Part shown: in pieces, positions 7,843 through 15,722 of the stretch
How positions within the stretch are numbered: the first letter of the stretch is position 1
Layout of the letters: every line of letters starts with the position of its first letter
Source of the DNA: DATLGB01 sp963740765
Lineage (GTDB): Bacteria > Actinomycetota > Thermoleophilia > Solirubrobacterales > Solirubrobacteraceae
Direction: 5' to 3'
DNA length: 64,000 nt
Assembly: GCA_963740765.1 (NCBI GenBank)
Contig: CAVUFN010000016.1
Coordinates: forward strand, 124,001 to 188,000
Program-made: the position numbers and the translations under genes
Notes under the pieces: generated by a model
Database searches by the model: none
What the model was told of the DNA's origin: nothing
Seen by the model: only the letters and a program-made list of their open reading frames with translations

Positions 7843-8931
7843 GTGGACTCCGTGACGATCGTCGGCGCCGGGACGTTCGGCGCCTCGCTGGCCTGGCGGC
7901 TCGCGCATGCGGGCGTCGCCGTGACCCTGATCGACCAGTTCGAGCCGGGCGACCCACGGGCCACGAGCGGCGGCGAGTCGCGCCTGGTGCGCAGCTGTCA
8001 CGGGAGCAACCACGACTACACGGGGACGGCCCGGCGGGCGTGGGCGCTGTGGCACGAGCTCGAGGACGAGACGGGCGCGGACCTGCTCGTCACCCCCGGC
8101 ATGTGCTGGTTCGCCCAGCGCGAGGACGGCTGGGAGGCCGACTCCGAGCGCACGCTGCGCGCGCAGGGCATCCCCGTCGAGCGCCTCGACGTCAGCGAAG
8201 CGGCGAAGCTCTACCCCTCCTTCGGCGGCGACGACCTCGCGTTCGTGCTGTTCGAACCCGAGGCCGGCGCGATCCGCGCCGCCGACGCCGTGCGCGCGCT
8301 CGTCCGCGCTGCCCAGCAGCAGGGCGCGCGCGTCGAGCGCCGCCGTGTCGCCGCTGACGAGGCCTTCACCACCGACGCCGTCGTGTGGGCGTGCGGCAGC
8401 TGGCTGCGCGACCTCTTCGGCGGCCTCGTCGAGCTGCGCGTCACCCGCCAGGAGCTGCTGTTCCTCGACGGCGGGCCCGCCTGGCGCGACGTCCCCTGCT
8501 TCGTCGACTACGACCTCGCCGCCTACGGGACCGGCGACGTCGACGACCTCGGCGTCAAGATCGCCAACGACGCCGAAGGCCCGCCGATCGAGCCGGACGC
8601 CGACCTGCCCGCCGTCAGCGAGGAGGGCGAGCGAGCCGCGCGCGAGTACGCGCGCCGGCGCTTCCCCGCGCTGGCCGAGGCGCCGCTGAAGGGATCGAAG
8701 ACGTGCCGTTACGAGATCACGGCGGACTCGAACTTCATCGCCGCGCGGCACCCGGAGCGCGAGGGTCACTGGATCCTCGGCGGCGGGTCGGGCCACGGCT
8801 TCAAGCACGGGCCGGCGATCGCGGAGCTGATGACCGCGGCGCTGCGCGACGGCGCCGCCCTGCCGGAGACCTTCGGCCTGCACCAGCGCCGTCCCGCCGC
8901 CTCGCTGCGCACCGCCGGCTCCGGCGCGTGA
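7843..8931 (+). CDS. FAD-dependent amine oxidase, monomeric sarcosine oxidase-like
   Basis: A 362-residue DAO-family flavoprotein. The dinucleotide-binding motif is at the N-terminus (VGAGTFG, residues 7-13). C288 in KTCRYEIT sits where monomeric sarcosine oxidase and N-methyltryptophan oxidase attach FAD covalently, and GGGSGHGFKHGP near 313-324 is the second FAD contact of that group. It probably oxidises a secondary or N-methylated amine; the substrate is unknown. GTG at 7843 or 7852 can serve as start. The end overlaps the next gene as GTGA, so the two are likely one operon. Confidence 0.9.
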   Translation: MDSVTIVGAGTFGASLAWRLAHAGVAVTLIDQFEPGDPRATSGGESRLVRSCHGSNHDYTGTARRAWALWHELEDETGADLLVTPGMCWFAQREDGWEADSERTLRAQGIPVERLDVSEAAKLYPSFGGDDLAFVLFEPEAGAIRAADAVRALVRAAQQQGARVERRRVAADEAFTTDAVVWACGSWLRDLFGGLVELRVTRQELLFLDGGPAWRDVPCFVDYDLAAYGTGDVDDLGVKIANDAEGPPIEPDADLPAVSEEGERAAREYARRRFPALAEAPLKGSKTCRYEITADSNFIAARHPEREGHWILGGGSGHGFKHGPAIAELMTAALRDGAALPETFGLHQRRPAASLRTAGSGA

Positions 8932-9830
8932 GCTGGTACCGGCGCGCCGGCGCCGACCTCCCCTTCACCGATCCGGCGCGCGATCACGACATCGGCATGC
9001 AGGGGTCGTTCTGGCGCTTCGTGTCGGACGACCGCGTAGTGATCGTGCTGCACGGTCGCTGCCGGAGTCCCTCCGGACCGTGGTCGCTGGTGGCCATCGC
9101 GCGCGAGCCCGGCCACGTGAACTGGGCCATCGGCGACGAGCTGATCGCCTCTGGGCCGCACTGGCTGCGCGTGCGCTTGCCAGGCGATCAGCTCGACGCC
9201 ACCTGGACCGCGGACCGCCCGTGGCGAGTTCGGCATCCATTGGATGCCTTATCCGCCGGGCATGTCTTCGGAGGACTCGGGCCGGCGCAGTCGGTGCCCT
9301 TCCTCGGCCAGTACTGGCACCCACACCTGCTCCGGGGCGCCGCGACGGTGTCGGTGGACGGCGCGACCCGCAGCGCGCTCGTCTACGCCGAGCGCAACTG
9401 GGGCTCGCGCTTCGCCGACGACTGGTGGTGGGGCCAGGCGTTCGTCGGCGACGCCACGGTCTGCTTCGCCGGCGGCCGGCAGTTCGGCGCGGCGCCGACC
9501 AGCCTGGTCGTCGCCCTGCCCGACCGGATCATCCGCGTCGCGCCCCCGCTGCGGCGGATCGTCACCGCCACCGCCCCGGGCCGCTGGCGCATCCGCGCCC
9601 GCGGCATCGAGGTGGAGGCGGAGGCCGGCCCCGCCGGCGCCCACCTCCTCCCCGTCCCGATCCCGGCCGAGCGCCGCGCCGTGCTGCGCAGCCGGCAGCA
9701 CCTGACCGGGCGCCTGCGGCTGACCGTCGACGGGGTCTTCGAAGGCGAGACGCACCTCGCCGGCCTCGAGCGCGGGACGCCCTACTTCGAGGCGCGCGCC
9801 GCCGGGACGGCCTCCGTCCCGCTCACGTAG
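8928..9830 (+). CDS. Tocopherol cyclase-like protein (VTE1/lipocalin-like fold)
   Basis: A 300-residue protein that I relate to the tocopherol cyclase family by its core: PFLGQYWHPHL near 124-134 followed by a beta stretch, then YAERNWGS at 153-160 and DDWWWGQAF at 165-172, paralleling SEKNWGGGF and KWFWVQ of plant VTE1. The C-terminal GRLRLTVDGVFEG and GTPYFE also align with the end of VTE1. Tocopherol cyclase closes the chromanol ring of vitamin E. The protein is shorter than plant VTE1 (about 400-490), mainly at the N-terminus. GTG start inside the stop of the oxidase gene (GTGA). A related, non-tocopherol substrate is possible. Confidence 0.62.
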   Translation: MSWYRRAGADLPFTDPARDHDIGMQGSFWRFVSDDRVVIVLHGRCRSPSGPWSLVAIAREPGHVNWAIGDELIASGPHWLRVRLPGDQLDATWTADRPWRVRHPLDALSAGHVFGGLGPAQSVPFLGQYWHPHLLRGAATVSVDGATRSALVYAERNWGSRFADDWWWGQAFVGDATVCFAGGRQFGAAPTSLVVALPDRIIRVAPPLRRIVTATAPGRWRIRARGIEVEAEAGPAGAHLLPVPIPAERRAVLRSRQHLTGRLRLTVDGVFEGETHLAGLERGTPYFEARAAGTASVPLT

Positions 9831-10681
9831 GCGTAGAACGGGTAGCGATCGTCGGCCGCGGGCGCGGTGCCGTCGCTGTTGCGCGGCGTGACCACGAAGA
9901 CGCCCGGCGCTCCGCCGTTGCTCGAATCGGTGTTCGCCGGACCGCAGTTGACGAAGTCGAAGAAGCACGGCGAGGCCGAGATGTCGCCCGTCAGCTGGCC
10001 GTCCGTGCCGGCGTCGGGGTTGTTCGCGGTGACGATGGAAGCTGAGACGGCGTTGTTGCGCACGTCCCCGCCCGCGTCGATGTAGCAGTTGTCGTTGGCC
10101 TGGTAGCAGTTGATCGTCGTGAACCCGCCGGACTGCGCGCTGATCGTGCCGTTGGGGGCGATCAGCACCCAGCGCTCCTGCGCAGCCGCTGTGGTGGTGG
10201 CGGCGGCGTTGACGATGTCGTCCGCGCTCTGGCCGTCGACCCGGTCGGCGTTGAGGCCGGTGGCCACGCCCGTGGCGTTGGTGGTGAACGGCTTCTTCTG
10301 GTCCCCGCCGCTGCCGACGGAGATGGTGCCGGCGACGCTGCCGCTGCGCGCGGCGAACTCGAACGAGAGGCCGTCCGCGAGGTTGTTGGCGCGGACGCAC
10401 GGGTTGGTGCCGTCACCGGCGCGGGCGCGGCAGCCGTAGATCGCGCCGCCGCCGCTGGTGGAGGTGTTGGACTGCCGCGTGGTGTACCCGCCCGTGGCGT
10501 TGCCGCGCTCGGCGACGTTGCCGACGACGGAGGTCTCCTTGGATCCGGTGCTGTTGCGCTCGCCGCCCCGCAGCACGCCACCGCCCGCGGCGACGCCGAG
10601 GGGCGCGAGCGCGAGGACGAGCATGCCGGTGGCGACAGCCACCGATCGGGTGCGGGGTGAACGTCGGTCTTGTCGGGCCAT
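9782..10681 (-). CDS. Secreted hypothetical protein with NADRVDG motif
   Basis: A 299-residue exported protein of unknown function. Residues 1-33 are a basic then hydrophobic signal sequence. The mature part is rich in Gly, Ser, Thr, Asn and Ala, and contains GLNADRVDGQSADDI near 142-156, a motif recurrent in surface or tail-fibre-like proteins of this actinobacterial lineage. Several cysteines in the C-terminal half (INCYQANDNCYID, SPCFFDFVNC) may form disulfides. A strong GAGGAGG ribosome binding site precedes the ATG, unlike most neighbours. Its last 49 nt overlap the convergent tocopherol cyclase-like gene. Confidence 0.75.
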   Translation of the reverse strand: MARQDRRSPRTRSVAVATGMLVLALAPLGVAAGGGVLRGGERNSTGSKETSVVGNVAERGNATGGYTTRQSNTSTSGGGAIYGCRARAGDGTNPCVRANNLADGLSFEFAARSGSVAGTISVGSGGDQKKPFTTNATGVATGLNADRVDGQSADDIVNAAATTTAAAQERWVLIAPNGTISAQSGGFTTINCYQANDNCYIDAGGDVRNNAVSASIVTANNPDAGTDGQLTGDISASPCFFDFVNCGPANTDSSNGGAPGVFVVTPRNSDGTAPAADDRYPFYAYVSGTEAVPAARASK

Positions 10682-10899
10682 GTCGGCCTCCTCGCTCGTG
10701 GGCCGGCGGATCCAGCCCGTCGCAAGCCCGTAACGCCGCAGGCCACCGGGGAGACCGGCGGAGCGTTCGTCCAGCGACGTCCGGCTGTGCGCGGTCGTCC
10801 GACCATGGACGCCTGCCGGTTTGGCCCTGGTGGGCGCTGCTTGGCGCGGCTGGTCCGAAAGCGCCGGGACGCCGGTCGATGAAGACCCCGCCGGCCGGG

Positions 10900-10905
10900 T
10901 ATATC
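10900..10905 (+). promoter_or_regulatory. -10 box of a leaderless cupin transcript
   Basis: TATATC lies exactly 7 nt before the ATG at 10913 and there is no ribosome binding site, so transcription probably starts at or next to the A of the start codon. Confidence 0.5.
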
Positions 10906-10912
10906 GCCGGGC

Positions 10913-11317
10913 ATGAGCTATGAGCTGCTGCGCGCCACCGACGCCCCCGACTACACCGAGGGCAAGGACCCCGGCCACCAGTTCCTCGGGTATGGCGCCC
11001 TCGGCTCCGAGCAGGTCAGCGCCAACGTGATCACGCTCGAGCCGGGTGCGACGCACAAGGTGCCGGGGATGCCCGACGACACGGGTCACAGCCACGAGGA
11101 CATCGACGAGATCTACGTCGTCGTGGCGGGCGAGGTGACGGTCAAGCTCGACGACGAGGAGATCTCCCTCGGCCCGCTCGACGCCGTCTGCATCCCGCCG
11201 GAGACCAAGCGCGCGACACGCAACACCTCGGACGCGAACGCGACCGTCCTGATGTTCTCGCAGAAGATGACCGACCCGCGCGCGCAGTCGCACTTCCACG
11301 AGGGCTTCTGGGCGTAG
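10913..11317 (+). CDS. Single-domain cupin protein
   Basis: A 134-residue cupin_2-type beta-barrel. Metal-binding residues are in GHSHEDIDEIYVVVAGE, near 58-74 (two histidines and the glutamate), and the second box FHEGF is at the C-terminus. No enzymatic class can be assigned; such proteins bind metals and act as isomerases, dioxygenases or sensors. The gene stands alone with its own leaderless-type promoter and a 231-nt upstream gap in which I see no other element. It converges on the esterase gene, leaving 6 nt between stops. Confidence 0.88.
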   Translation: MSYELLRATDAPDYTEGKDPGHQFLGYGALGSEQVSANVITLEPGATHKVPGMPDDTGHSHEDIDEIYVVVAGEVTVKLDDEEISLGPLDAVCIPPETKRATRNTSDANATVLMFSQKMTDPRAQSHFHEGFWA

Positions 11318-11323
11318 CGAGGG

Positions 11324-12082
11324 TCAGGTGGCGCAGGCTCGGGCGTAGAACGAGAGGTAACGGGCGAAGTTGCGATCCCAGTAGGAACCGTCGTGGCCGC
11401 CCTTCGCAACGCGCAGCCGCACGCCTGCCCTGCGGGCGAACGCGCGGTCGCCCGGCAGGAACGGATCCGTGTTGCCGGCGTCGAGCCACAGCCTGGTGTC
11501 CGGCAGGCGCCGGGCGCGGGCGATCACGTCGTGGCGGCGGAAGTCGGCGGCGTCGTCGAAGGCGCCCGGCGCGGTCTCGCCCGACGTGCGCCAGATCGCC
11601 GGCGAGTGGCCGCCGACGGCGCACAGCGGCCGCTTGGCGCGCGTGGCGAGGTCGAAGGCCCCGAACCCGCCCATGCTGATCCCGCCGAGCGCGACCCGGT
11701 CCGCGTCGGCGCCCGAGACGGACACGGCCTTCGGGATGACCTCGTCGAGCACGTAGCGGCCCCAGTCGCCGTCGTCGCGGTCGTGCCAGTACGAGTGGTC
11801 GCCGCCGGACGGGAAGGCGACAACGGGCGCGCGGCCGCCGAGCTTGTGCAGCCCCGCGAAGAACGCCTCCGTCAGATACGAGGTGGGCTTGCCGCCGCGG
11901 CCGTGCAGGAACACGACGAGCGGTCGCCCCGTTCCGCCCCCGTCCGGGACCACGACGCGCATGCGCAGCGTCTTGCCGACCGCGTCGCTCTTGACGCGCG
12001 TCTTGAGGACGTCGGCGCCGTGGGCGTCCACGCTCCCGCAGCCCGCCAGGACGACGGCCGCGAGCGCGGCGAGGCGCCTCAT
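11324..12082 (-). CDS. Lipoprotein esterase, alpha/beta hydrolase (esterase D / PHB depolymerase-like)
   Basis: A 252-residue alpha/beta hydrolase anchored as a lipoprotein: the signal ends in VLAGC, with C15 as lipidated cysteine. The oxyanion region is FLHGRGGKP near 58-66, the nucleophile S136 lies in GGISMGGFG, the acid is D201 or D206 in LDAGNTDPF and the histidine is H230 in GGHDGS. The layout is like secreted feruloyl, acetyl-xylan or PHB-type esterases. Its ATG overlaps the stop of the 12615 gene as ATGA, so it is the second gene of a two-gene operon. Confidence 0.86.
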   Translation of the reverse strand: MRRLAALAAVVLAGCGSVDAHGADVLKTRVKSDAVGKTLRMRVVVPDGGGTGRPLVVFLHGRGGKPTSYLTEAFFAGLHKLGGRAPVVAFPSGGDHSYWHDRDDGDWGRYVLDEVIPKAVSVSGADADRVALGGISMGGFGAFDLATRAKRPLCAVGGHSPAIWRTSGETAPGAFDDAADFRRHDVIARARRLPDTRLWLDAGNTDPFLPGDRAFARRAGVRLRVAKGGHDGSYWDRNFARYLSFYARACAT

Positions 12083-12615
12083 CCCGCCTCCGCGCGGCGG
12101 GTCGCCAGCGTCAGCGGCTCGGCGCCGACCAGGCGCTCGAACGGGGAGACCAGCGACCACAGGCCGCGCAACCGCAGCCCGGCGCGGCGATCGACCGGCG
12201 TGACGCGCGCCTCCGAGATCAGCTCGGCGCGGCCGTCGGCGGTCGGCCGGGTCCAGTGGGCGAACAGCACCTTGACCGTGCCCCGCTCCTCCCAGCGCTC
12301 GTACTGCTCCGGCCCCGCCAGCCGCGGGTAGTCGCGTTGCAGCGTCCAGATCCGCCCGCACAGCCCCGAGAGCTGCCACGTCTCCCCCGCCTCCAGGACG
12401 GTGAACGGGTAACGGCTGAACAGCTCGTGGAAGGTCAGCCCGGGGGGCGTGTCGGGGATCCGCCAGCGCACGAGGCGACCGAGCGTGCGCGTGTCGGACA
12501 GCCGGACACTCGCGGCCGCGTCCCACAACGTGCGCGCGTCGACGCCCGCGGAACGAGCGTGTTGAGAACGAACGGCCGGCGCGCCAGCCCATCGCTCCAA
12601 GAGGTCCTCGACCAT
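12079..12615 (-). CDS. Conserved hypothetical protein, possibly SRPBCC/START-like
   Basis: A 178-residue protein without signal peptide or membrane segment. The pattern of short beta strands and a phrase such as HELFSRYPFTVLEAGE near 63-78 suggests an SRPBCC-type lipid-binding fold, but I do not recognise a named family with certainty. It starts at ATG 12615, only 22 nt from the divergent methyltransferase gene, and its TACCGT -10 box lies 6 nt before the ATG, implying a leaderless mRNA. It is coupled to the esterase gene by an ATGA overlap. Confidence 0.72.
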   Translation of the reverse strand: MVEDLLERWAGAPAVRSQHARSAGVDARTLWDAAASVRLSDTRTLGRLVRWRIPDTPPGLTFHELFSRYPFTVLEAGETWQLSGLCGRIWTLQRDYPRLAGPEQYERWEERGTVKVLFAHWTRPTADGRAELISEARVTPVDRRAGLRLRGLWSLVSPFERLVGAEPLTLATRRAEAG

Positions 12616-12621
12616 GGCGGG

Positions 12622-12631
12622 ACGGTAGCTT
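12622..12631. promoter_or_regulatory. Bidirectional promoter core with overlapping -10 boxes
   Basis: In the 22-nt gap between divergent genes, ACGGTAGCTT holds a plus-strand -10 (TAGCTT, 12626-12631, 6 nt before the GTG at 12638) and a minus-strand -10 (TACCGT, 12627-12622, 6 nt before the ATG at 12615). The central TA is shared. Both transcripts would be leaderless. Confidence 0.5.
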
Positions 12632-12637
12632 CACCGC

Positions 12638-13426
12638 GTGCGCCTGATCCAGCACAAGCGCGAGGCGTTCTGGTTCTACCGGTTCCTGTCGCCCCTCTAC
12701 GACCGCTGGGTCAACCCGCTGTTCTGGACGCTCGACATGCGCTCCGAGGCGCTGACCCTGGCGCGTCTGGACCAGCGCGACCTGCAGACGGTCGACGTCG
12801 GCGCCGGGACGGGCTTCGCGACGGAGGGCATCGTCGCCCACGTCGACGCGCGCAACGTCACCCTGCTCGACCAGAGCCCGCACCAGCTCAGCCGGGCGCG
12901 GCGCAAGCCGGCGCTGGCCGAGTGCCGCGTGGTCCAGGGGGACGCCGAGGCGCTGCCCTTCGCGACGGACCACTTCGACCGGTACGTGTCGTGCGGCTCG
13001 ATCGAGTACTGGCCCGAGCCGGCCGCCGCGTTCGCCGAGGCCTACCGCGTGCTCAAGCCCGGCGGGGTGATGCTGATGGTGGGGCCGCTGCCGCCGGAGA
13101 AGCCGATCGCCAAGCGCCTCGCGGACCTGTGGATGCTGTTCCCGCACGAGCGCGAGTACCGCGAGTGGATGGAGCAGGCGGGCTTCGCCGACATCCGCTC
13201 GCGATACATCGCGCCGGACTGGTCCAAGCAGCGCTACGGCATCGCCATCGCCGGCATCAAGCCGCGCGCGGGCGAATCGCCCGCCGCGGCCCGGCCGCGC
13301 GAGTCGGTCGACGAGCCGATGACCGCGCGCCGCTGGGCGCGCTGGATCGCCGGGTCGGCCGCCGGCGCCGTCTTCGTGCCCGTGGGCGTCGCCGCCTCGC
13401 TGCGCGCGCGGCTGCGCGCGCGATGA
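12638..13426 (+). CDS. MPBQ/MSBQ methyltransferase-like protein (VTE3-type)
   Basis: A 262-residue class I SAM methyltransferase. The start (GTG, VRLIQHKREAFWFYRFL) closely follows the mature N-terminus of plant VTE3, the enzyme that methylates 2-methyl-6-phytyl- and solanesyl-benzoquinols on the way to tocopherol and plastoquinone. Further shared features are VDVGAGTGF (52-60, SAM site), NVTLLDQSPHQL near 73-84, GSIEYWPEP and the C-terminal membrane anchor near 239-256. It overlaps the prenyltransferase gene as ATGA. An ordinary bacterial quinone methyltransferase is the alternative, but the N-terminal and anchor features favour the VTE3 group. Confidence 0.8.
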   Translation: MRLIQHKREAFWFYRFLSPLYDRWVNPLFWTLDMRSEALTLARLDQRDLQTVDVGAGTGFATEGIVAHVDARNVTLLDQSPHQLSRARRKPALAECRVVQGDAEALPFATDHFDRYVSCGSIEYWPEPAAAFAEAYRVLKPGGVMLMVGPLPPEKPIAKRLADLWMLFPHEREYREWMEQAGFADIRSRYIAPDWSKQRYGIAIAGIKPRAGESPAAARPRESVDEPMTARRWARWIAGSAAGAVFVPVGVAASLRARLRAR

Positions 13427-14268
13427 GGCTCTGGCGCTTCGCGCGCCCGCACACGATCGTCGGGACGACGCTCAGCGTCCTCGGCATCGCGGTGATCGCG
13501 GGTGACGCGCCGGCCTACGACATCGCCCTCACGCTGCTCGCCGCGCTGGCGGTCAACGTCTTCATCGTCGGGATCAACCAGATCACCGACGTCGAGATCG
13601 ACCGCATCAACAAGCCGCAGCTCCCACTGGCGTCCGGCGAGCTGTCGATGGCGCAGGGCCGCCGGATCGTCGCGATCTCCGGCGCGCTGCCACTCGTCCT
13701 CGCCGTCACGCAGGGCTGGGTGGAGGTCGTCTCCGTCGGCGCCGCGCTGGCGATCGGCGCGGCGTACTCCCTGCCACCCGTGCGCCTCAAGCGCTATCCG
13801 GCGCTGGCGGCGGCATCGATCTCGATCGTGCGCGCGCTGGTCGTCAACCTCGGCATCTTCCGCCACTTCGCGCCCGATGGCCCGATCCCGGACTCGATCT
13901 GGGCGCTGACGCTGTTCGTGCTGCCGTTCTCGTTCGCCATCGCCGTGCTCAAGGACGTCCCCGACGTCGAGGGCGACCGGCGCTACGCGATCCGCACCTT
14001 CAGCGTCCGGCTCGGCGGGCGTGCCGCGTTCACGATGGGGATGACCGCGCTGACCGTCGCCTACATCGGGATGGCGGTGCTCGGCGCGGACGACGCCAAC
14101 CACGCGGTCATCGCCGTCACCCACCTCGCCGCGCTGGCGCTGCTGTGGTTCTGGGCGCTGCGCGCCGACCCCTCCGACCCGCCCGCCTTCACCCGCTTCT
14201 ACATGCGCGTGTGGGCGCTGTTCTTCCTTGAGTACCTGATCGTCCCCGCCGCCGTGCTATCAAGCTAG
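13423..14268 (+). CDS. Homogentisate prenyltransferase-like UbiA protein (VTE2-type)
   Basis: A 281-residue UbiA-superfamily membrane prenyltransferase with about eight to nine membrane helices. The first aspartate motif is N52-Q-x2-D56-x3-D60 in NQITDVEIDRINKP, followed by LPLASGELS; the second is DVPDVEGDRRY. The KP-x-LPLASGE arrangement is typical of homogentisate phytyl/solanesyl transferases, which join a prenyl diphosphate to homogentisate with decarboxylation. The ATG overlaps the stop of the VTE3-like gene, so the two enzymes are made together. It could also prenylate another aromatic acid. Confidence 0.85.
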   Translation: MRLWRFARPHTIVGTTLSVLGIAVIAGDAPAYDIALTLLAALAVNVFIVGINQITDVEIDRINKPQLPLASGELSMAQGRRIVAISGALPLVLAVTQGWVEVVSVGAALAIGAAYSLPPVRLKRYPALAAASISIVRALVVNLGIFRHFAPDGPIPDSIWALTLFVLPFSFAIAVLKDVPDVEGDRRYAIRTFSVRLGGRAAFTMGMTALTVAYIGMAVLGADDANHAVIAVTHLAALALLWFWALRADPSDPPAFTRFYMRVWALFFLEYLIVPAAVLSS

Positions 14269-14274
14269 GTCTGC

Positions 14275-15363
14275 ATGCCGGGATTGCTGGTCGTCGGACT
14301 TCGCTACGGGGCAGGTGAAGGAGGCGTGGTGGCCGCGCTCGGTGCGGTGCTGCGCCGCACCGGCCTGGAGCCGCGCGTGGAGCGGCTGTTCGAGTACGAG
14401 ACGGAGGCGTCGCCGGCCATCGCCGCGCGCCACGCGGGAGCCGCGCTCGACCCCGCCGCCCTGGCTGCGCAGCTCGACGGCGACCTCGTCATCGCCGCCG
14501 TCCCCGGCGGGCTGCTGGGCGCGATCACGAACCGCTTCACGGTGCGCGACCTCGCCACGGAGGTGCGCATGCCGGTCGTCCTGGTCGCGCCGGCGACACC
14601 CGACGCCACCAACCTCGTGCGGTTGAGCCTGGCCGCCGCGCGGTCGGCCCGCGTCGTCGTCCCGGCCGTCGTGCTCACCCACTGGCCCGACCCGCCGACC
14701 CGTGTCCAGCTCGACGAGCGCCGCCTGCTCGGCGAGGTCGCAGGGACGGACGTGCGCACCCTGCCCGAGTCGCCGTCGGACCGCGCCGACGTCGTCCGCG
14801 ACTGGCCGATCGCCGCGTGGCTGGCGGCCGCCCCGCCCGAGCCGCCCGCCCCGACGCCGCCGACACCCCGCTCCGCCCCGCCTACTGCAACTCAGGTGAC
14901 AGTCCCCTCAGTCGCACTCGACGCCTACGAGACGTGGACCGAGCGGCCGACCGGCGACCCGCGTGCGACCCCGCGGCCGCGCATCATGGAGGCGCTGCTG
15001 GAGATCGTCGCCGCCGAGGGCCCGATCCAGGCCAGCCGCGTCTACACGCTGTACAACCGTGCCAGTGGCGGGAAGAAGCTCACCACGATCGCCCGCGCGC
15101 CACTTTCGAGCGCCATGCACTGGCTCGACCAGGAGCGCAAGGTGATCCTGGAGGACGAGATCGCGCGCCTGCCCGACCAGCCCGCCGTCCGCGTCCGCGA
15201 GCTCGGCGACCGCGTGCTCGAGGAGGTCCCGCTCGACGAGATCGCCGAGTTGATGCGTCGCCTCGGCGGCCCGGACAAGCGAGCGGTCCTCTCCACCTAC
15301 GGCCTCGTCCGCCTGACGCAGCGCGCGGACGAGTATCTCAACGCCGCGATCGAGCGGCTCTGA
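14275..15363 (+). CDS. Hypothetical protein: degenerate dethiobiotin-synthetase-like NTPase plus C-terminal helical domain
   Basis: A 362-residue protein in two parts. Residues 1-175 have the outline of a dethiobiotin synthetase/AAA_26 domain (LLVVGLRYGAGEGG at the P-loop position, VRDLATEVRMPVVLV and VVVPAVVLTHW later), but the P-loop lysine-threonine is replaced by EGG, so ATP hydrolysis looks unlikely. A proline-rich linker near 188-208 leads to a C-terminal region (about 235-362) with winged-helix-like character (PRIMEALLEIVAAEG, SSAMHWLDQERKVI). I cannot assign a function. It starts 6 nt after the prenyltransferase stop, so it is probably in that operon. Confidence 0.72.
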   Translation: MPGLLVVGLRYGAGEGGVVAALGAVLRRTGLEPRVERLFEYETEASPAIAARHAGAALDPAALAAQLDGDLVIAAVPGGLLGAITNRFTVRDLATEVRMPVVLVAPATPDATNLVRLSLAAARSARVVVPAVVLTHWPDPPTRVQLDERRLLGEVAGTDVRTLPESPSDRADVVRDWPIAAWLAAAPPEPPAPTPPTPRSAPPTATQVTVPSVALDAYETWTERPTGDPRATPRPRIMEALLEIVAAEGPIQASRVYTLYNRASGGKKLTTIARAPLSSAMHWLDQERKVILEDEIARLPDQPAVRVRELGDRVLEEVPLDEIAELMRRLGGPDKRAVLSTYGLVRLTQRADEYLNAAIERL

Positions 15364-15401
15364 CGGCAGGTCTTGGTGCGGCCGTGCCGAATACTCGTCC
15401 G

Positions 15402-15420
15402 ATCGGCATGTTCTGCCGAT
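15402..15420. promoter_or_regulatory. Inverted repeat upstream of the 15444 gene
   Basis: Perfect 7-bp arms ATCGGCA and TGCCGAT separated by TGTTC, 24 nt before the ATG of the small MNSER-family gene. It could be an operator or a short hairpin terminating the preceding operon. Confidence 0.35.
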
Positions 15421-15443
15421 GCATAGGGCAGGATCTCGAACGG

Positions 15444-15722
15444 ATGAACAGCGAACGCTCACAGGCCTACGGCCGCGTCATGCGGCGCCTCGAGGACGCC
15501 GCCGGCGTCAAGCTCCACGACGCTGAGATGACGATCGTTCGCGACGCTGCGGACACGTTGCTGTTCGCCGAGCGCCTGGACGAGCCGGGTGCCGCCGAGG
15601 CGCTGCTGCTCGTCGAGCGCCTGACGCACGACCTGGCCGAGTCCGGCCGCTGGGCGACGGAGTCAGCGCAGACGCTGGCGGACGACGTCAACGGCTGCGG
15701 TCCCTCGTTCGCCACGGTCTAG
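15444..15722 (+). CDS. Small conserved hypothetical protein, MNSER family (copy 1)
   Basis: A 92-residue, highly charged, all-helical cytosolic protein of unknown function. It is a paralogue of the gene at 39304: both start MNSER-x-QAYGR, share AADTLLF in the middle, then D-x-PGA-x-EAL and (S/D)RW-T-x-x-(A)Q, and are about half identical. No known domain is recognisable. AGGA upstream could be a weak ribosome binding site. The final 60 nt overlap the convergent glycosyltransferase gene. Confidence 0.75.
   Translation: MNSERSQAYGRVMRRLEDAAGVKLHDAEMTIVRDAADTLLFAERLDEPGAAEALLLVERLTHDLAESGRWATESAQTLADDVNGCGPSFATV

Noticed and set aside
6676..8931. A 751-codon plus-strand frame and the 751-codon minus frame 6628-8883 over the same region
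   Set aside because: Only 7843-8931 (plus) and 6628-7833 (minus) carry recognisable domains. The remainder is a mirror frame caused by the high GC content at third codon positions.
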